This document shows positions 34,134 to 45,387 of a stretch of 60,000 bases of DNA, in pieces. The notes beneath the pieces are model-generated. The model saw nothing but the letters and a program-made list of their open reading frames with translations, had not been told where the DNA came from and did not search any database. The stretch covers positions 16,184,001 to 16,244,000 of the forward strand of contig OX485806.1 in the NCBI GenBank assembly GCA_950295325.1, written 5' to 3'. Position numbers and translations under genes: made by a program. The DNA is from Polytrichum commune (lineage: Eukaryota > Streptophyta > Polytrichopsida > Polytrichales > Polytrichaceae). The first letter of the stretch is position 1. Every line of letters starts with the position of its first letter.

Positions 34134-34892
34134 CTGCACACATACACATAACAAGCTTTTATCAGTGTCGGACATACATACTCGCACATAACCCGCCCAC
34201 ACCTATACTTGGTGATGTTCTAAAAGGTACAGCCCAGCCGAGTTCAAGAAACGCCACCGCAGAGCAACACGCCACCCAACCAACTATAACCCAGCAGTGC
34301 CCAACTCGGCTGCCTAGAGGGTTTCGGTAGATCTTCGGCCAGGGAGAAGGAGGAAATAACCTAGAAGGATACTGTCGGAAAATTGGGTGAACCAAGCTCG
34401 GCGAAACCTCGAAAGTAGGTCATCAGGTAGCCACTACATGATCATACTAACCTCCGCTACCTATCTCTAGTGCTTGCCATGCCACTCAGAAACTCTCACA
34501 ACACGATACCTTATGAGTAATTCTTACAAACATACCACGCACGAACATCGAATGCAAAAACAAAACAAGGCTAACCAAATTCCCCCCTGCAGCAAGGAAT
34601 CTATCCACCAAGACTAACTAGTAACAAAACTGATATCTCTCTACAATTCACTAATCCTCCACACCACAGACCGACAAAGATCGCTGGTCGCCATCTCCAC
34701 TCAAACCCTAGCCTCCATGGTCAAGCGGAAAAAACCTACCGGCTACTTTGCAACTCTTACCCTAGCGTACGTACTCAATCTCCTGCTACCTCTTACCTAC
34801 ACGATTTGAACGAAAGTAAAAAAAAAAAAAACTCCATGAGAAACACGCACACGGGAAACGGAAAAACAGAATTAAGCGCCACGGATCCCTAC
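34134..34892 (-). other. 5'-leader intron of SKP1-like gene 2
   Basis: On the minus strand, donor GGTTAAAAG|GTAGGG (34892) and acceptor TGTGCAG|GCAATCCG (34134) bound a 759-bp intron. It ends 22 bases before the start codon. The acceptor context is shared with gene 1. Introns in leaders often raise plant expression; that role is not shown here. Confidence 0.7.
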
Positions 34893-35620
34893 CTTTTAAC
34901 CCCCTGAAGAAACGCCCGAGAAGCGTCACCGCCGCGCACAGCGCGCAGAATCGGACTCCGGAGTATCGGCTCCTCAGTAAGGAAGACGATGGCAGTCTGC
35001 GGTGGATATTGTTGAGGTGTGAGTGAGTATTTTGAAAGAGCGGGGAGAGAAGCGATGAGGAGATTGGAAGATGGAGCGGTGCGAGCAGCAGCGACAGCAC
35101 AGCGAAGCAACACAAAGAGAGCTGCGAGAAACGAGTCTCTTCTTCCTCCGTGGCTCTAGGGCTCGTGCTTGGGTTGGGAACGTCTGGGAACCCGATTGGG
35201 AACGAGTGCGGGGAAGGAAGGTTTTGGGCACGAGGCGCGAGAGCGAGCGTGGAAAGATCTCGAACCCGGGCTTGGTGGAGCATGACCACTGGCTCGCTCG
35301 GATTTAATTGAGTTTAGAGCTTGCCTTCACTTCGTAGGCATTTATTATCATGCACTAAGAGGCGATTGTAGGTAAGAGGCGCTTGACCACCTGGAAATAA
35401 GGAAAATATTTATGTATTTTGATTCATTTGTCAGGTCATTGGTGTATTTTAAGGCACATAATATATCCTACATACAAATCCATATATTATAATTTGTTTT
35501 TCATTCATGACGGCTAAGTACACGATGTCAAATTTTAGGGTTCAGGTTGAGCCATCTTAATGTGTTATTTAGGATTGTTAAATAATATTTTATATCATTT
35601 TGTGCACATGTTTGGAAATG
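34866..35620 (-). repeat. Inverted duplication, copy 1 (SKP1 promoter and leader)
   Basis: The reverse complement matches 58984-60000 along its whole length, at roughly 95-98 percent by eye, once a 257-bp insertion in the other copy is set aside. The match ends abruptly at 35620 (TTTGGAAATGGT), where the decayed LINE begins. It reaches the window edge on the other side, so the true duplication is longer. Confidence 0.92.
34893..35310 (-). other. 5'-leader exon and promoter-proximal region of SKP1 gene 2
   Basis: Pyrimidine-rich on the minus strand (CTTCCTTCCCCGCACTCG, CTCTCTTTGTGTTGC), ending at the GTAGGG donor. A weak TATA-like GATAATAAATG lies at about 35338-35350, so transcription may start near 35310. 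Several overlapping reading frames are open through this exon. They are conserved in the inverted copy at 59580-60000, but no family is recognisable in them. I treat it as untranslated leader; a long upstream ORF cannot be excluded. Confidence 0.6.
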
Positions 35621-38560
35621 GTAATACTAAACTTTGTCCTACATCCAGAAATTGCCCACCGAACCCCCACAACGTGCCGTCGCTCACACTACAGAAACCG
35701 CAATGCCCCAAAAAGCAGAAATCGCCATTCCCTGACCCTCATACCCCAAACAGAAGGCCATTCATCCATGCACCGGACCACCCTAAGTCCAAACACTCAA
35801 CCCCTAGAAGGCTACTCACCCACATGCAAATATACCCTAAGCCCAACATTTACAAAATCCAATAATCGCCGAAGGCTATTTCCCCAACATTGTGCCCACA
35901 GGGGGTCATAACTAAATTGGAGTAACTGCCATCAACCAAAGCACATCAGCACTCACACACCGGACCCACACAAAGCGCCCCAGCTAGCATTACAAACACT
36001 GCAAGAATTACAACACATAGCTCATAGAGAAAATTTGCCACCCTCCGAACCCCACGCCCCGGCATGCCACTAACCACACATCAAATTGTCACTCCCCCAC
36101 ACAACGGACTACCCTGGGCCAACAAAGAAACCCGACCTCGCAACCACACCTTCAAATACCCCTACGCCCCACATTCTTCCTCACTCAACTTTCTTCCTTT
36201 TCTCCAATCTCAACACACACCACCGTGGCATGCAACAATCCCCCAACATTCACCCACCACCATCCTCACCAGGCAACAACAACATGTAATCTCGGAGTAG
36301 ATTTTGACCAAAGGACCAAAACAAATAATGACAACAGCGCAGGGACTCGGGACCCAGGAGGAGACAAAAACCAAGCAAAGACAAGAGTGCCAGCCTTGGG
36401 TAGGGGCGGGACTGCAAGAGTGACGCGGATCGGGAGCTAAATTGGAAGGATAGCCTCAAGCAGGGAAAGGTAGGAGGAGCGGCCTAGCGAAAGGATGGGG
36501 TCCGGACGAGAACCAAAAGCAGCAAAAGAAGGCGCGCCTTCCTTAAAGTGTTTGGCGATGAAGATAAGAGGTGGGTAGCTGACCCCCAGGCAAGCCAACC
36601 AACGGTAATAAAGGAGAAGCCCCCCCCCCTTTCATGATTATGACATTGACATGCAGCTGGAGGACGTCTCCCCCAAGCATGGAGGAAACTTATTTCAGCT
36701 ATCAACATCGTACGACAAATACACCTCTGCTCCAAATGAAGCCGCCATCTTGATATCTTGATTAGACGCCATCAACCAAGTTGACACGATTCCCTAAAAT
36801 TCACACAAAAGCCAAAGAAAGAAACCACAATCGGCACCCAAAGTGCTAAAAATCGAAGCAGGAAGACACGTGACCCACCCAGGCGTAAGCAAACCTCAAA
36901 GCATAAGGACCAAAGAAGCCATCCCAAACATAGATATAGTTTCACACATGTGGCTAGGATTCTCCAACCACAAAGTCGTCACACACAAAAGGACAAGGAG
37001 ATAATACACGAGCATCACACCAATAAATAATTCACAAGACTAGGGACTTCATCAAGATAAGTCATCAATTTTGAGACATTCCATAGAACATTCTTGTGAA
37101 TGCCACAAATATACCATCCAAATAAGAAGCCAGATGCGGTTCCCGGCAGCCATATTCACTTCACCTAAATCTCAAAACAAGAGAAGGTCGACCCCACAAC
37201 CAGCCTTTCCGAAGGCTTCCACATCACCATCCAATACGATTACGGTTTTAAGGGCATGAGTAGACAAGAGGCAAGAAGAGTTTGCCTATAGCAACTCTGA
37301 CAAATTGACATCTTCTTTGGCACAATATATTCAAACTCCCTTAACATTGATCTCAACGTCGTCACGAAGAATTGGGCGGGCTTCATCAAGGTACACCTTC
37401 AACACCCCCAACAAGACATATTCGCATTCCTTTAAAGTAGCTAAACATTCGTCATGGAGATGAAGGACGGAGAAATGGTCACATGAAATATAAAGGTTAC
37501 GAATTAGTAACAAAAGCTTGTAATCTCCGCCTACACATCAAAGGCGAGCCACTTCTTTACAAACATGTTTTCTACATATTTGAGGCGATTGTATGATAAA
37601 ACTACTACCCTGGGAGACAACATAAAATAATGGGCCTCACCAAGCCGGAGCTAGATAAGAATTTTGCATTCCTTACCCTTACCACATAGAAGCCCAAGAC
37701 ATCGTGCTCAAGAAGAGATTCACCTTCAACTATGAGAAACTATAAGTTAGCATCACCCACGACTAGGGCGTCGGCAACCCGTCGGAATTCCGGATTAGCA
37801 CAACCCTCAAAGCTAGTAACCTCCCACAACGAGAATCTCAAACATTCATCATACGGGCCATAAAGCAAGTAATCGGTGCGGACAACATAATTTGAATAAG
37901 CTTTGGCAACAACAACCCATACATCGACAAACAAGCAGGTTGGTGCCACATTCTATGCCTCAATATCACGGTATATACATAACAGCTCTACAAGTCTACG
38001 TAAATCTCCGGTAGGCGCATTGATTTTATATCACACCAATGGGGTATAGAGGGCACATGCCCCAACAAGATGGCGATCCGCTTAGCTCAAACATCCGTAT
38101 CAGAGGCAATGGCGGACAAAATTCAAACTATGAATAACATAACCAACCTCAACCCGCTCGTCTCCAATAATCACCTCACCATAACAATGAAACACCTCGA
38201 AGACAAGCTTGACGAGAAATTCGACATCCTCACCGCAACAACTAACACCTACACAGACCGAGACTTGAAACAACCACGGCAACAATCACTCACCACACCA
38301 CTCATTTTCAAACACTCATCGGAACAATAACTTATGAAATTCAACAATCCAACCTTCGCATGCAAGAGATAGTCAATGACATATCTATTGTTGCTACATA
38401 AATTTCTAATAGAACCGTCCCAACACCAATGCCACAAGGTTTTAACATAACACCCCCTTGTTCCTACTTCAAGCACCTCCGGAATTCCACGGCAATCCAC
38501 TGTGAGCCACTTAAACCGCTCGCTGTTTGAATTAAGACCCACGGTCCAAAAGAAAGAAAG
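35621..38560 (+). mobile_element. Decayed non-LTR retrotransposon, ORF1 part
   Basis: The plus strand is markedly A+C-rich and G-poor, like the coding strand of the other two LINE copies. ORF1 pieces are readable with stops. At 37370-37430 is NWAGFIKVHLQHPQQDIFAF. At 37690-38330 come KKRFTFNYEKL, NPSEFRISTTL, AIKQVIGADNI, KQAGWCHILCLN, then KMAIRLAQTSVSEAMADKIQ. They align in order with the minus-strand ORF1 at 45388-46450 (GHAKIHLK, TGVCNVQYLSVAVY, RLGFNDVNTALANIVEAMEN). The first ~1.4 kb gives no clear protein. No endonuclease or RT follows, so the copy is truncated. Confidence 0.65.
36620..36629. repeat. C10 tract
   Basis: Ten consecutive C within the decayed LINE. Confidence 0.9.
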
Positions 38561-38990
38561 AAGTTAGTTATTAACATTAGTCAATATGTAGGTGGTTATT
38601 AGATTTTAGAACATCCGCATGTACATGCGAGTTGTATAAGAGACTAGTATTTGGTTTGAACCCATCCGGGTTTGAATCCGGTTGATTACATTGACTGGTA
38701 TTATCTTAAAATAAGTTAATGTTATAATATGAATAATTTGTAGGGGATATTAAAAATAAATTATTACACATATGTAGATAGAACATTTTCAATTATTTTT
38801 TATTTTTTAAAAAATATCTTATTATTTATCTGAATAAATTAACTTAACCGCTTGCGGTTGGTCAAGGTTCACAGTCTAAATAGAAAAATTAGTTAATCAT
38901 TAGAAATTAGATTAAAGTCACCTAGTTAGTATAAAGAAATTTACACAATAACTGAAGAACAACCTTGGATAACATCGAATGATAGAAGGA
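38505..38990. repeat. Pair of related ~130-bp repeats
   Basis: The block at about 38505-38640 (TTAAACCGCTCGC, CACGGTCCAAA, AGTTAGTTATTAACATTAG) recurs more loosely at 38845-38945 (TTAACCGCTTGC, CACAGTCTAAA, AATTAGTTAATCATTAG), a period near 340 bp. It is non-coding and separates the LINE remnant from the 1-kb repeat. The next ~200 bp to 39204 show nothing recognisable. Confidence 0.55.
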
Positions 38991-39204
38991 TAGCGTAAAA
39001 CAATGTCAAATGGATGAAAAACAACGTACAATAAAGTCGAATGAAGGATGGCAACGAAAGGAAGATGGTGTTAAGCGGATGAGCTATTGAACGGATTAAA
39101 ATGTAATTGTAAGATAACTACGAATAAATAATTATATTAAGCGAATATAAACAAACGGATGAAGACCGTTGAATCAAACAGTTGGGAACTAAAACCGTTA
39201 GATG

Positions 39205-40160
39205 TTGTGAGCCCAAAATGGTGCTCACATGTGTTCTTAAGTCTTTGAGACCATTAGAAGTTATGTTTTAACGGTTATTAATTATTCACAAAAATATAAA
39301 AAGAGTGAAGTGTAGTGTGAATTAAGTTTAGACATTAGAGGGCGTTGTGTGATTGTCTCAAGGTTTAAGTTCAATGATGTAATTGCTTGACTACGTGAGT
39401 ATGGAGTAAGGTGAGGCAAGAGGGGATCCGCGGGTTAAATGCCCACATTAGGATCCACCTTGTTGGTTTAGGAATGGAAGAGCCTTGTGGATGGGATGAG
39501 TCCCTACTTAGAAGGAGAAGGTTAAGGGGTTGTGATAAGAGGCTCTAATCCTCTCACCCTATCTTTACCTCATGCCCTCTCTTCCTCTTTGCTACTTAAG
39601 ACCTCGTTCTTCCCTCACTCACTATATTTTTCTTTCGTGTTCCTTGGCACCCCACGTATTATAAGTGTGGGTGCGTAGGAAGCAAAATAGAAGCACGTGT
39701 GTCTGCATGGGTGTAAGGTTAGGAGCCAAGGCTAGTTGGCCTTGAAGAAGGCTTGACCTCTTGTTAGTAATAGTTGGGCGTGAATTATTTAAAGTTCAAT
39801 TTATGGCTTTGTTTGAATACTTGGATTTACATTGATTAGCCTTATACTTATGCAGATGTGCAAAGTCTCTTATTGGAGCATTTAGTTTTGTTGGACTTCA
39901 TATAAATTTTTGAGAGCCAAAAAACCGAGACTATGTCCAAACTTCAAAAAAATAGTAAAAATGTGCAGATTCAAAGGGTACAGCGTAGAATTGCGACCAT
40001 ATATTTTGTGGCAGTAGAAATATTATTGCATATTCATATAGACGACTTCATTACCTATCCATGAATACTAAGAACTCATTTTTTGGACTTCATATGAATT
40101 TTTGAGAGCCAAAAAAACCGAGACTATGTTCAAACTTCCAAAAAAATAGTAACACACTCT
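39205..40160 (+). repeat. ~1-kb dispersed repeat, copy 2
   Basis: Starts TGTGAGCCCAAAATGG and ends in two copies of GAGAGCCAAAAAACCGAGAC (about 39913 and 40098). It matches the minus strand of 15480-16440 throughout. An ACTTAAGACCTCGTTCTTCC stretch near 39595 looks like an LTR promoter-to-leader transition. It is followed downstream by the same GAGGGAGGATTTTCTACGTG block as copy 1, but separated by an extra ~390 bp holding a short open frame. Confidence 0.75.
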
Positions 40161-40324
40161 TATAGTTTTTGACTTATGATTTTTAGACTTAAAATGTTGG
40201 ATTCATTAGGTAGGAAGGGGTGTGTGTGAATTTTGAATGTATTGGTGATTGACCATTGAGGTTGAACTTAGTAATGAAATGTGAAGGCCTGTAAAGGAGA
40301 GGCCACCATAAGTTACACAAGTAT

Positions 40325-40860
40325 TTGTTAATACTTAAACTTATGTGCTTCATGAAATCAACAAGCGAAAGTTCGTGCAGTAGTATGGAATCAACGGCGA
40401 GGACTCGATTCACAGGAGGAAAATCATTGAAGGCAAGCATAGCCAAGGCGGCCGGGTGGACATTGGAGAAGGCTAAGGATGTAACCTTATCCGAAGTTAA
40501 GGAATATAAGATGACATAGTGTGGGATTAGTCAAGTTGTGTATAATCCAAGGGTGTATTGGAATCATACATTGAATTACCGAGGGAGGATTTTCTACGTG
40601 TCATTATAACTTTTCCACTCGGGCTAGGACGAAATCGAAGGGTGGGAATTTTTGGTAACAGATGTAGAGGTTTAGATAATAGCGGCTACGATGGTGGTGG
40701 TCGTAAATGCCAACTGTTAAACATAGGTATCACTGGATGTATGGGCAATAAGGTTTTGTGGTTGAAAGGGGTAGTCCCCCAAAAGAAATGCGGAGGCTTA
40801 TTTCTCATTCTCCTACTTCCGCGGTTGAAAATATTTTTTATTTTTCCCTCTCTAGGTAGA
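40325..40860 (+). pseudogene. Transposon-protein remnant next to the 1-kb repeat
   Basis: A first frame (40380-40519) reads SMESTARTRFTGGKSLKASI and AKAAGWTLEKAKDVTLSEVK, then a stop. A second frame (40558-40863) contains ELPREDFLRVIITF and GLGRNRRVGIF. The DNA from about 40565 to 40650 matches the segment just upstream of the SWIM-type remnant near 15400-15470. This is part of the same unnamed element. No domain is recognised in it. Confidence 0.4.
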
Positions 40861-41043
40861 TAGGGACATAAAACTCTTAAAATTATAGAAATAAGAATAT
40901 AAAATACAAATACTTATAAACCCTATGAATATTGAATAATGAGGTTTTTTAAAACCATATTCAAGAGATATATTTTTGTCTAATTACAATATCTTTTGAT
41001 ATCCTAAATTTATGGTTGTGGAAGTTATTACTACTTTCTTGCT

Positions 41044-41460
41044 CCATTAGATTCTATATTATTCTAGCATTAGCTTTTACATTAACATTGCATTAGTCTT
41101 GTATTAGATTTTGCATTAGTTTTTATATTATTTCTATCTTAGCCTGCATATTAGTCTTCTATATTTTGTTCCACACTAATCATCTGCATTAATATTTTTT
41201 ATTAGTCATTTATATTGGTTACTACATTGGTCTTCTTCATTAGTCTTCTATAATAGTTCTGCATTATGTCTTATAATAGTCTGTTGCATCAAAATTTGTA
41301 TTGGGTTTTGCATTAGACTTTTTATTAAGCTTTGTATTAGTCTTATGCATTGGTCTTTTATATTAGTCGTCCACATTAGTCTTTTGCATTAGGTTCTATA
41401 TTAGTGTTCTCCATAGTGTTGTGCATAGTATTTTGTGTTAGCTGCATTAGTATTTTACAT
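41044..41460. repeat. Degenerate ATTAG-type tandem repeat, ~417 bp
   Basis: About thirty imperfect units of roughly 10-16 bases around GCATTAGTCTT / TATATTAGTCTT on the plus strand. It ends where recognisable LINE sequence begins. Confidence 0.85.
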
Positions 41461-42760
41461 AATGTATGCATTTTTTAATGAAAAACTTTTGTGCCGAATA
41501 TATCATGTGGTAATTGCGTAACCGCGTTCGACATACATTTCGAGAAACCACATATTGTTTTGTAAAGAACAATTACTCTTTTATCTAGTTTTTTTTATGA
41601 CGGGGAGTGAGTATGAGACATCGTAAAAAATGTAGGCGACGCCAGCCCGTACAACTATGTCTACCATTTGTATTTTTTGCTTCATAGTGGTTGGACACAC
41701 AATTAGCAGTTAGCATTGTTCAATTAGTTTTATTGATGTTATATGTGTTTGTGTTTTCCATTGTAGCGATGGGACTAGGTTTATTCCAAGGTAGATGTAT
41801 GGCTCATGTTGGCTTAGGATAGATATGGATTGATTCCTAAAGTTTATATTTGTATTTTGCAGTTGTATTTTAAAGGCTTGGGAGTTTAGTTTTGATTTAT
41901 TGGGGTAGCCCGTGATTGCACATTTCGGGATGCCCAGGTCCGTTCCTACCCATTCACAGTACTTGTCAAGTTTGTTTAGTTGGTGTTGGAGGGATGATAG
42001 TTTGTTGGATATTGTTGCTAAGTCGTCTGCGTAAGCAGCAACGCTTAGTTTTACATTAGAAGTCTTAAAAGGATATCCATTGTTTCCTCGTTATAGCCAT
42101 CTGAGGAGTGGTTTGAGAAAGATGATAAAGAAATATGAGTTTAATGTGTCTCCCTGTATAGTTCTTCTTTGTATAGGTATTGGTTGTGTTTTGTCAACGT
42201 GTTCTCCAATAAATGTGGAAGTGGATTGTAAGTAGATATTGCCTACTAGGCTACAACATCTTGTGGATAGCCAATGCTTTTCATAATGGCAAGGAGTCTG
42301 ACATGATCAATAGAGCCAAAGGCATTTTTGAAGTCAATGTATAGTATATAGATATCATGGTTGGTGAGTATCGCGTCTTCTAATGCTGCTATAAGAGTTT
42401 GTAGTTGTTTCGCGGTGCACCTTTCAGCTCGGAAGCCCTCTTGGCTGTCATGGAGGATTTGGTATTTTTTTCCCATATGTGGAAAATATACTTGTAAATG
42501 TGTTGGTGAAAAGTTTGTATATTGTGTTGGCTAGCGCAATTGGTCTATGATTAATAAGGTGGTGGGGGTTTCCCTTTTTGTATAAAAGTATTGTGATGCT
42601 AGTTTTTCAGGACTCTGGTATTTGTTTTTGTTTGTAGCAATGGGTGAAAAATAGTAAAAGAAGTGTATGAAATCAACGTGGCATATTTTTTAATATGACA
42701 TTAGGGATTTTGTCGGGACTAGGGGTTTTTCCGTTGCCTAGGTTTTTAAGACATATATCA
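41450..42760 (-). pseudogene. LINE reverse transcriptase domain, broken
   Basis: Readable in order on the minus strand: GNGKTPSPDKIPN, SITILLYKKGNP, NHRPIALANTIYKLF, DSQEGFRAERCTAKQLQTL, ILYIDFKNAFGSIDH (motif A aspartate kept), TIQGDTLNS, AAYADDLATIS (catalytic YADD kept), KCAITGYPNKSKL. The thumb region is then recognisable by its match to the other copy (KQKIQMVDIVV). Stops and shifts interrupt it, so it is dead although the catalytic aspartates survive. It would copy RNA into DNA at a nicked target. Confidence 0.85.
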
Positions 42761-43362
42761 TATGTTTCTTGATCAAGATTTGTGTGTAGGGGGTTAGTGG
42801 TTCGCCTCTCTTTTCCGTAGTGAATCCATTTAAATCATGTCATGGATATTGTCGAACTCCACATGTGCAATGTTGTATATGACCAGGTTAGTAGAGACAC
42901 ATTGGGACGGTTGGTTTATTGCTGATTGATTGTTGGGCAAATATTTCTTGTGCAATGTCGTTAGGGCTTAGAAGGATGTTGTTGAATTTGTCTACTAGAC
43001 AATCTAGTGGGGGGTGTCATTATTTTTGAAGACTTTCCTGTTTATTTTATTGGGGTTTTTGTCATATAGTTGTTGGTATTTGGATATGGATTTTTTGATT
43101 TGTTTGGTGGTGTAGTCTGTTGTGATTTTGTGGGTTTTGTTTTTAGCTTCTTTTGCCATCCGAGCTAAATCTGCTAACTATGAGTCGTACGAGAGGGGCG
43201 GGGGTCTGGCGGCGGGGGTATAGTAGTGTGAATGTGGTTATTTATTTCTTGGGTGATGATGGGGTGATTACGCCAGTTTGAGTTATTTTTTGCAATATAT
43301 ATTATCTTTCGGGTGAGGTGGTAGGTAGAGAGGTGTAGTTTCCATTTCTTTTGGAATTTTTT

Positions 43363-44437
43363 TTAGAGGTAGCCTCCTTGCTTGGCAATTCGGTTTGGTA
43401 GTGTGGGGATGGGTGGGGCACTGCATGTTTTTAAGACGACAGTGGTGATGTTGGTGGTGAGGGTGTTTAGTGAATTGCAGGCTAATTGCCATTGTTCTTT
43501 TGTTAAATGATTGTTATTTTTTAATAAATGCATAAGCTCGTCTATTTGGTTGGAGTTGCTTTCAAAGAATTTAATGTGGAAGTCTTCAATCTTCTCATTC
43601 GGTATGGGGTTGAGTATTCTGGGTGGTGCCTTAGGGGCTATAGGTGGTATTTTAGCAATTAGTGTGTTTGGGGGGATGTGTAGCTGTATGGGTAGATGGT
43701 CAGAGTTTAGATGAGTGTTTTGGTTTATAGTTGAGGTATATTGGTTGTTGTTGGGGTTTTTGATGAAGAAGCCGTCTATTAGGCTATTTTGTGTATATTT
43801 GTGTCCTCCTTGTCTTGAGAAAATTGTATTTGTCGGGACGTATGATAATTCGAGGCTGGTTGTAAAGGATCTCCAAAGATAATCCTCCGTTTGTGGTGGC
43901 GTTGTTTGTAGGTCGTTTTGTTTTCCTATTAAGGCAATATCCTTGTTGAAGTCTCCACATAGGATATATGTGTGATTAGGGTGATTAGTTATTTGGTTGG
44001 TTATGGTGGTTTGGATGCTGGGGATGAGAGGTAAGTCTTCCTCATGTGAGGGCATATATAGGTTAATTAGGAGCCATGGTTGTAGGGGTTGGTTTGCTAT
44101 GTGTATTATTTGAAGAAATGGGGATATGTCTGTGGGTGTGGGGATTTTGGTAAGGTTTATTGGAAATGCATGTTTGTTGTGAATTAGTAATAGTAGTCCA
44201 CCTCTGTATCCTCTGTACATCATTCTTTGGCGTGTGATCCGTGTGATATTGTGCGTATTATTAAAGAAGAGCATGTATTGTGGAAATAAATTTTGTATGT
44301 ATTTTGTAAATTTTGTGGCAGAAAGTTTGGTTTCTTGTATTGTGATAATTGATGGGGGTTTCTGAGGGTTGGTAATTAGATCTTGTAAGCATGACATGGC
44401 GGTGTTAAGTGCGGAGGCGTTCCAAGTTAATGGGGTT
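43363..44437 (-). pseudogene. LINE AP-endonuclease domain
   Basis: This is the longest surviving LINE frame (about 357 codons open). The motifs of the apurinic/apyrimidinic-endonuclease fold are TWNASALNTA (start), IITIQETKLS (catalytic E), YRGYRGGLLLLIH, YILCGDFNKDI (GDFN), SLIDGFF and NSDHLPIQL (SDH). All key residues are present, so this part looks undamaged. Its flanks carry stops, including a TAA just upstream. It would nick target DNA to prime reverse transcription. It belongs to the same decayed element as the RT and ORF1 pieces. Confidence 0.88.
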
Positions 44438-45387
44438 GGTCTTTATGGTGGTGTTGGGTTATGGGATGTTGAAATATTAGGGTGTGTGTATTCATCAATA
44501 GGCTCATTGTATCTTAATGCCTCTATTATCAATTGCTTTGGTAAGTAAGGAAATGCTTCTTGTATGGTTTGGATACTTGGTGGTGCGAGGTTTAGGTGTA
44601 TGAAGTCATATAATTTTTTATGAATTGTATATGGGGGGTTATTTTGTCGCTATGTGTATTGCGAAATTGTATATATGGGTGTGGGGTGTCTATGTGGCGT
44701 TCTGGTGGGTTGGGTAGTTTTGTCATTTTTTCTAGTAGTTGTGATGTCCAATCTTGTGTTGGTTGGTGTTGTAAAAATGTGTTGCATGCTACAATGGAAG
44801 GGCTAATTGTGACGACTATTGCATAAATGATCCGTGGTGGGGGTGGTTATTGTGTTGTTGTATGTAGTTGTATAGGTGTGGAAGTGAGAGCGTCAGTTGT
44901 GTGTGTGTATTTTGAAAGAATGGTTTGAATGTTTTAGCCAAGTGTTGGTATTCTGGTTGAAATTTGATCATACTAGGTAGAAAATATGTTGTTTGTCGTC
45001 TTTTGTGGGCGGTGGGGTGTTTTTGTAGAAGGTTAGGCATTGGACCGGGGTTGGGATGAATGTCTCCAGATCGTAATATAAGAAGGTTTTTTTGAGGTAG
45101 GTATTTTATTATTTTATTTTCTTATGGTTTCACATTATGTAGTCTCTCGGTGGGTTTTATTTGGTGTGTATTATGTGTGAGTGCGTGTAGCGGAGCTTTT
45201 TTTATTGTGTACCAAAGTGAGGTGTTATTTATTAAGCCCATATATTGGGATGTATAGTTTTTTTTGAGACATTGTTTAACTATGGGGGTTTGTATGATAA
45301 ATGTTTCTATGTGGATGGTGGTACTTATAAATACCCTTTTATTTTATTTTTCTTTGAGTTTTGTTGGTATTGAGGTTTTGTCCGTTT

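Noticed and set aside
38660-38690. Possible B box in CGGGTTTGAATCCGG
   Set aside because: Short palindrome-like stretch without an A box or tRNA arms.
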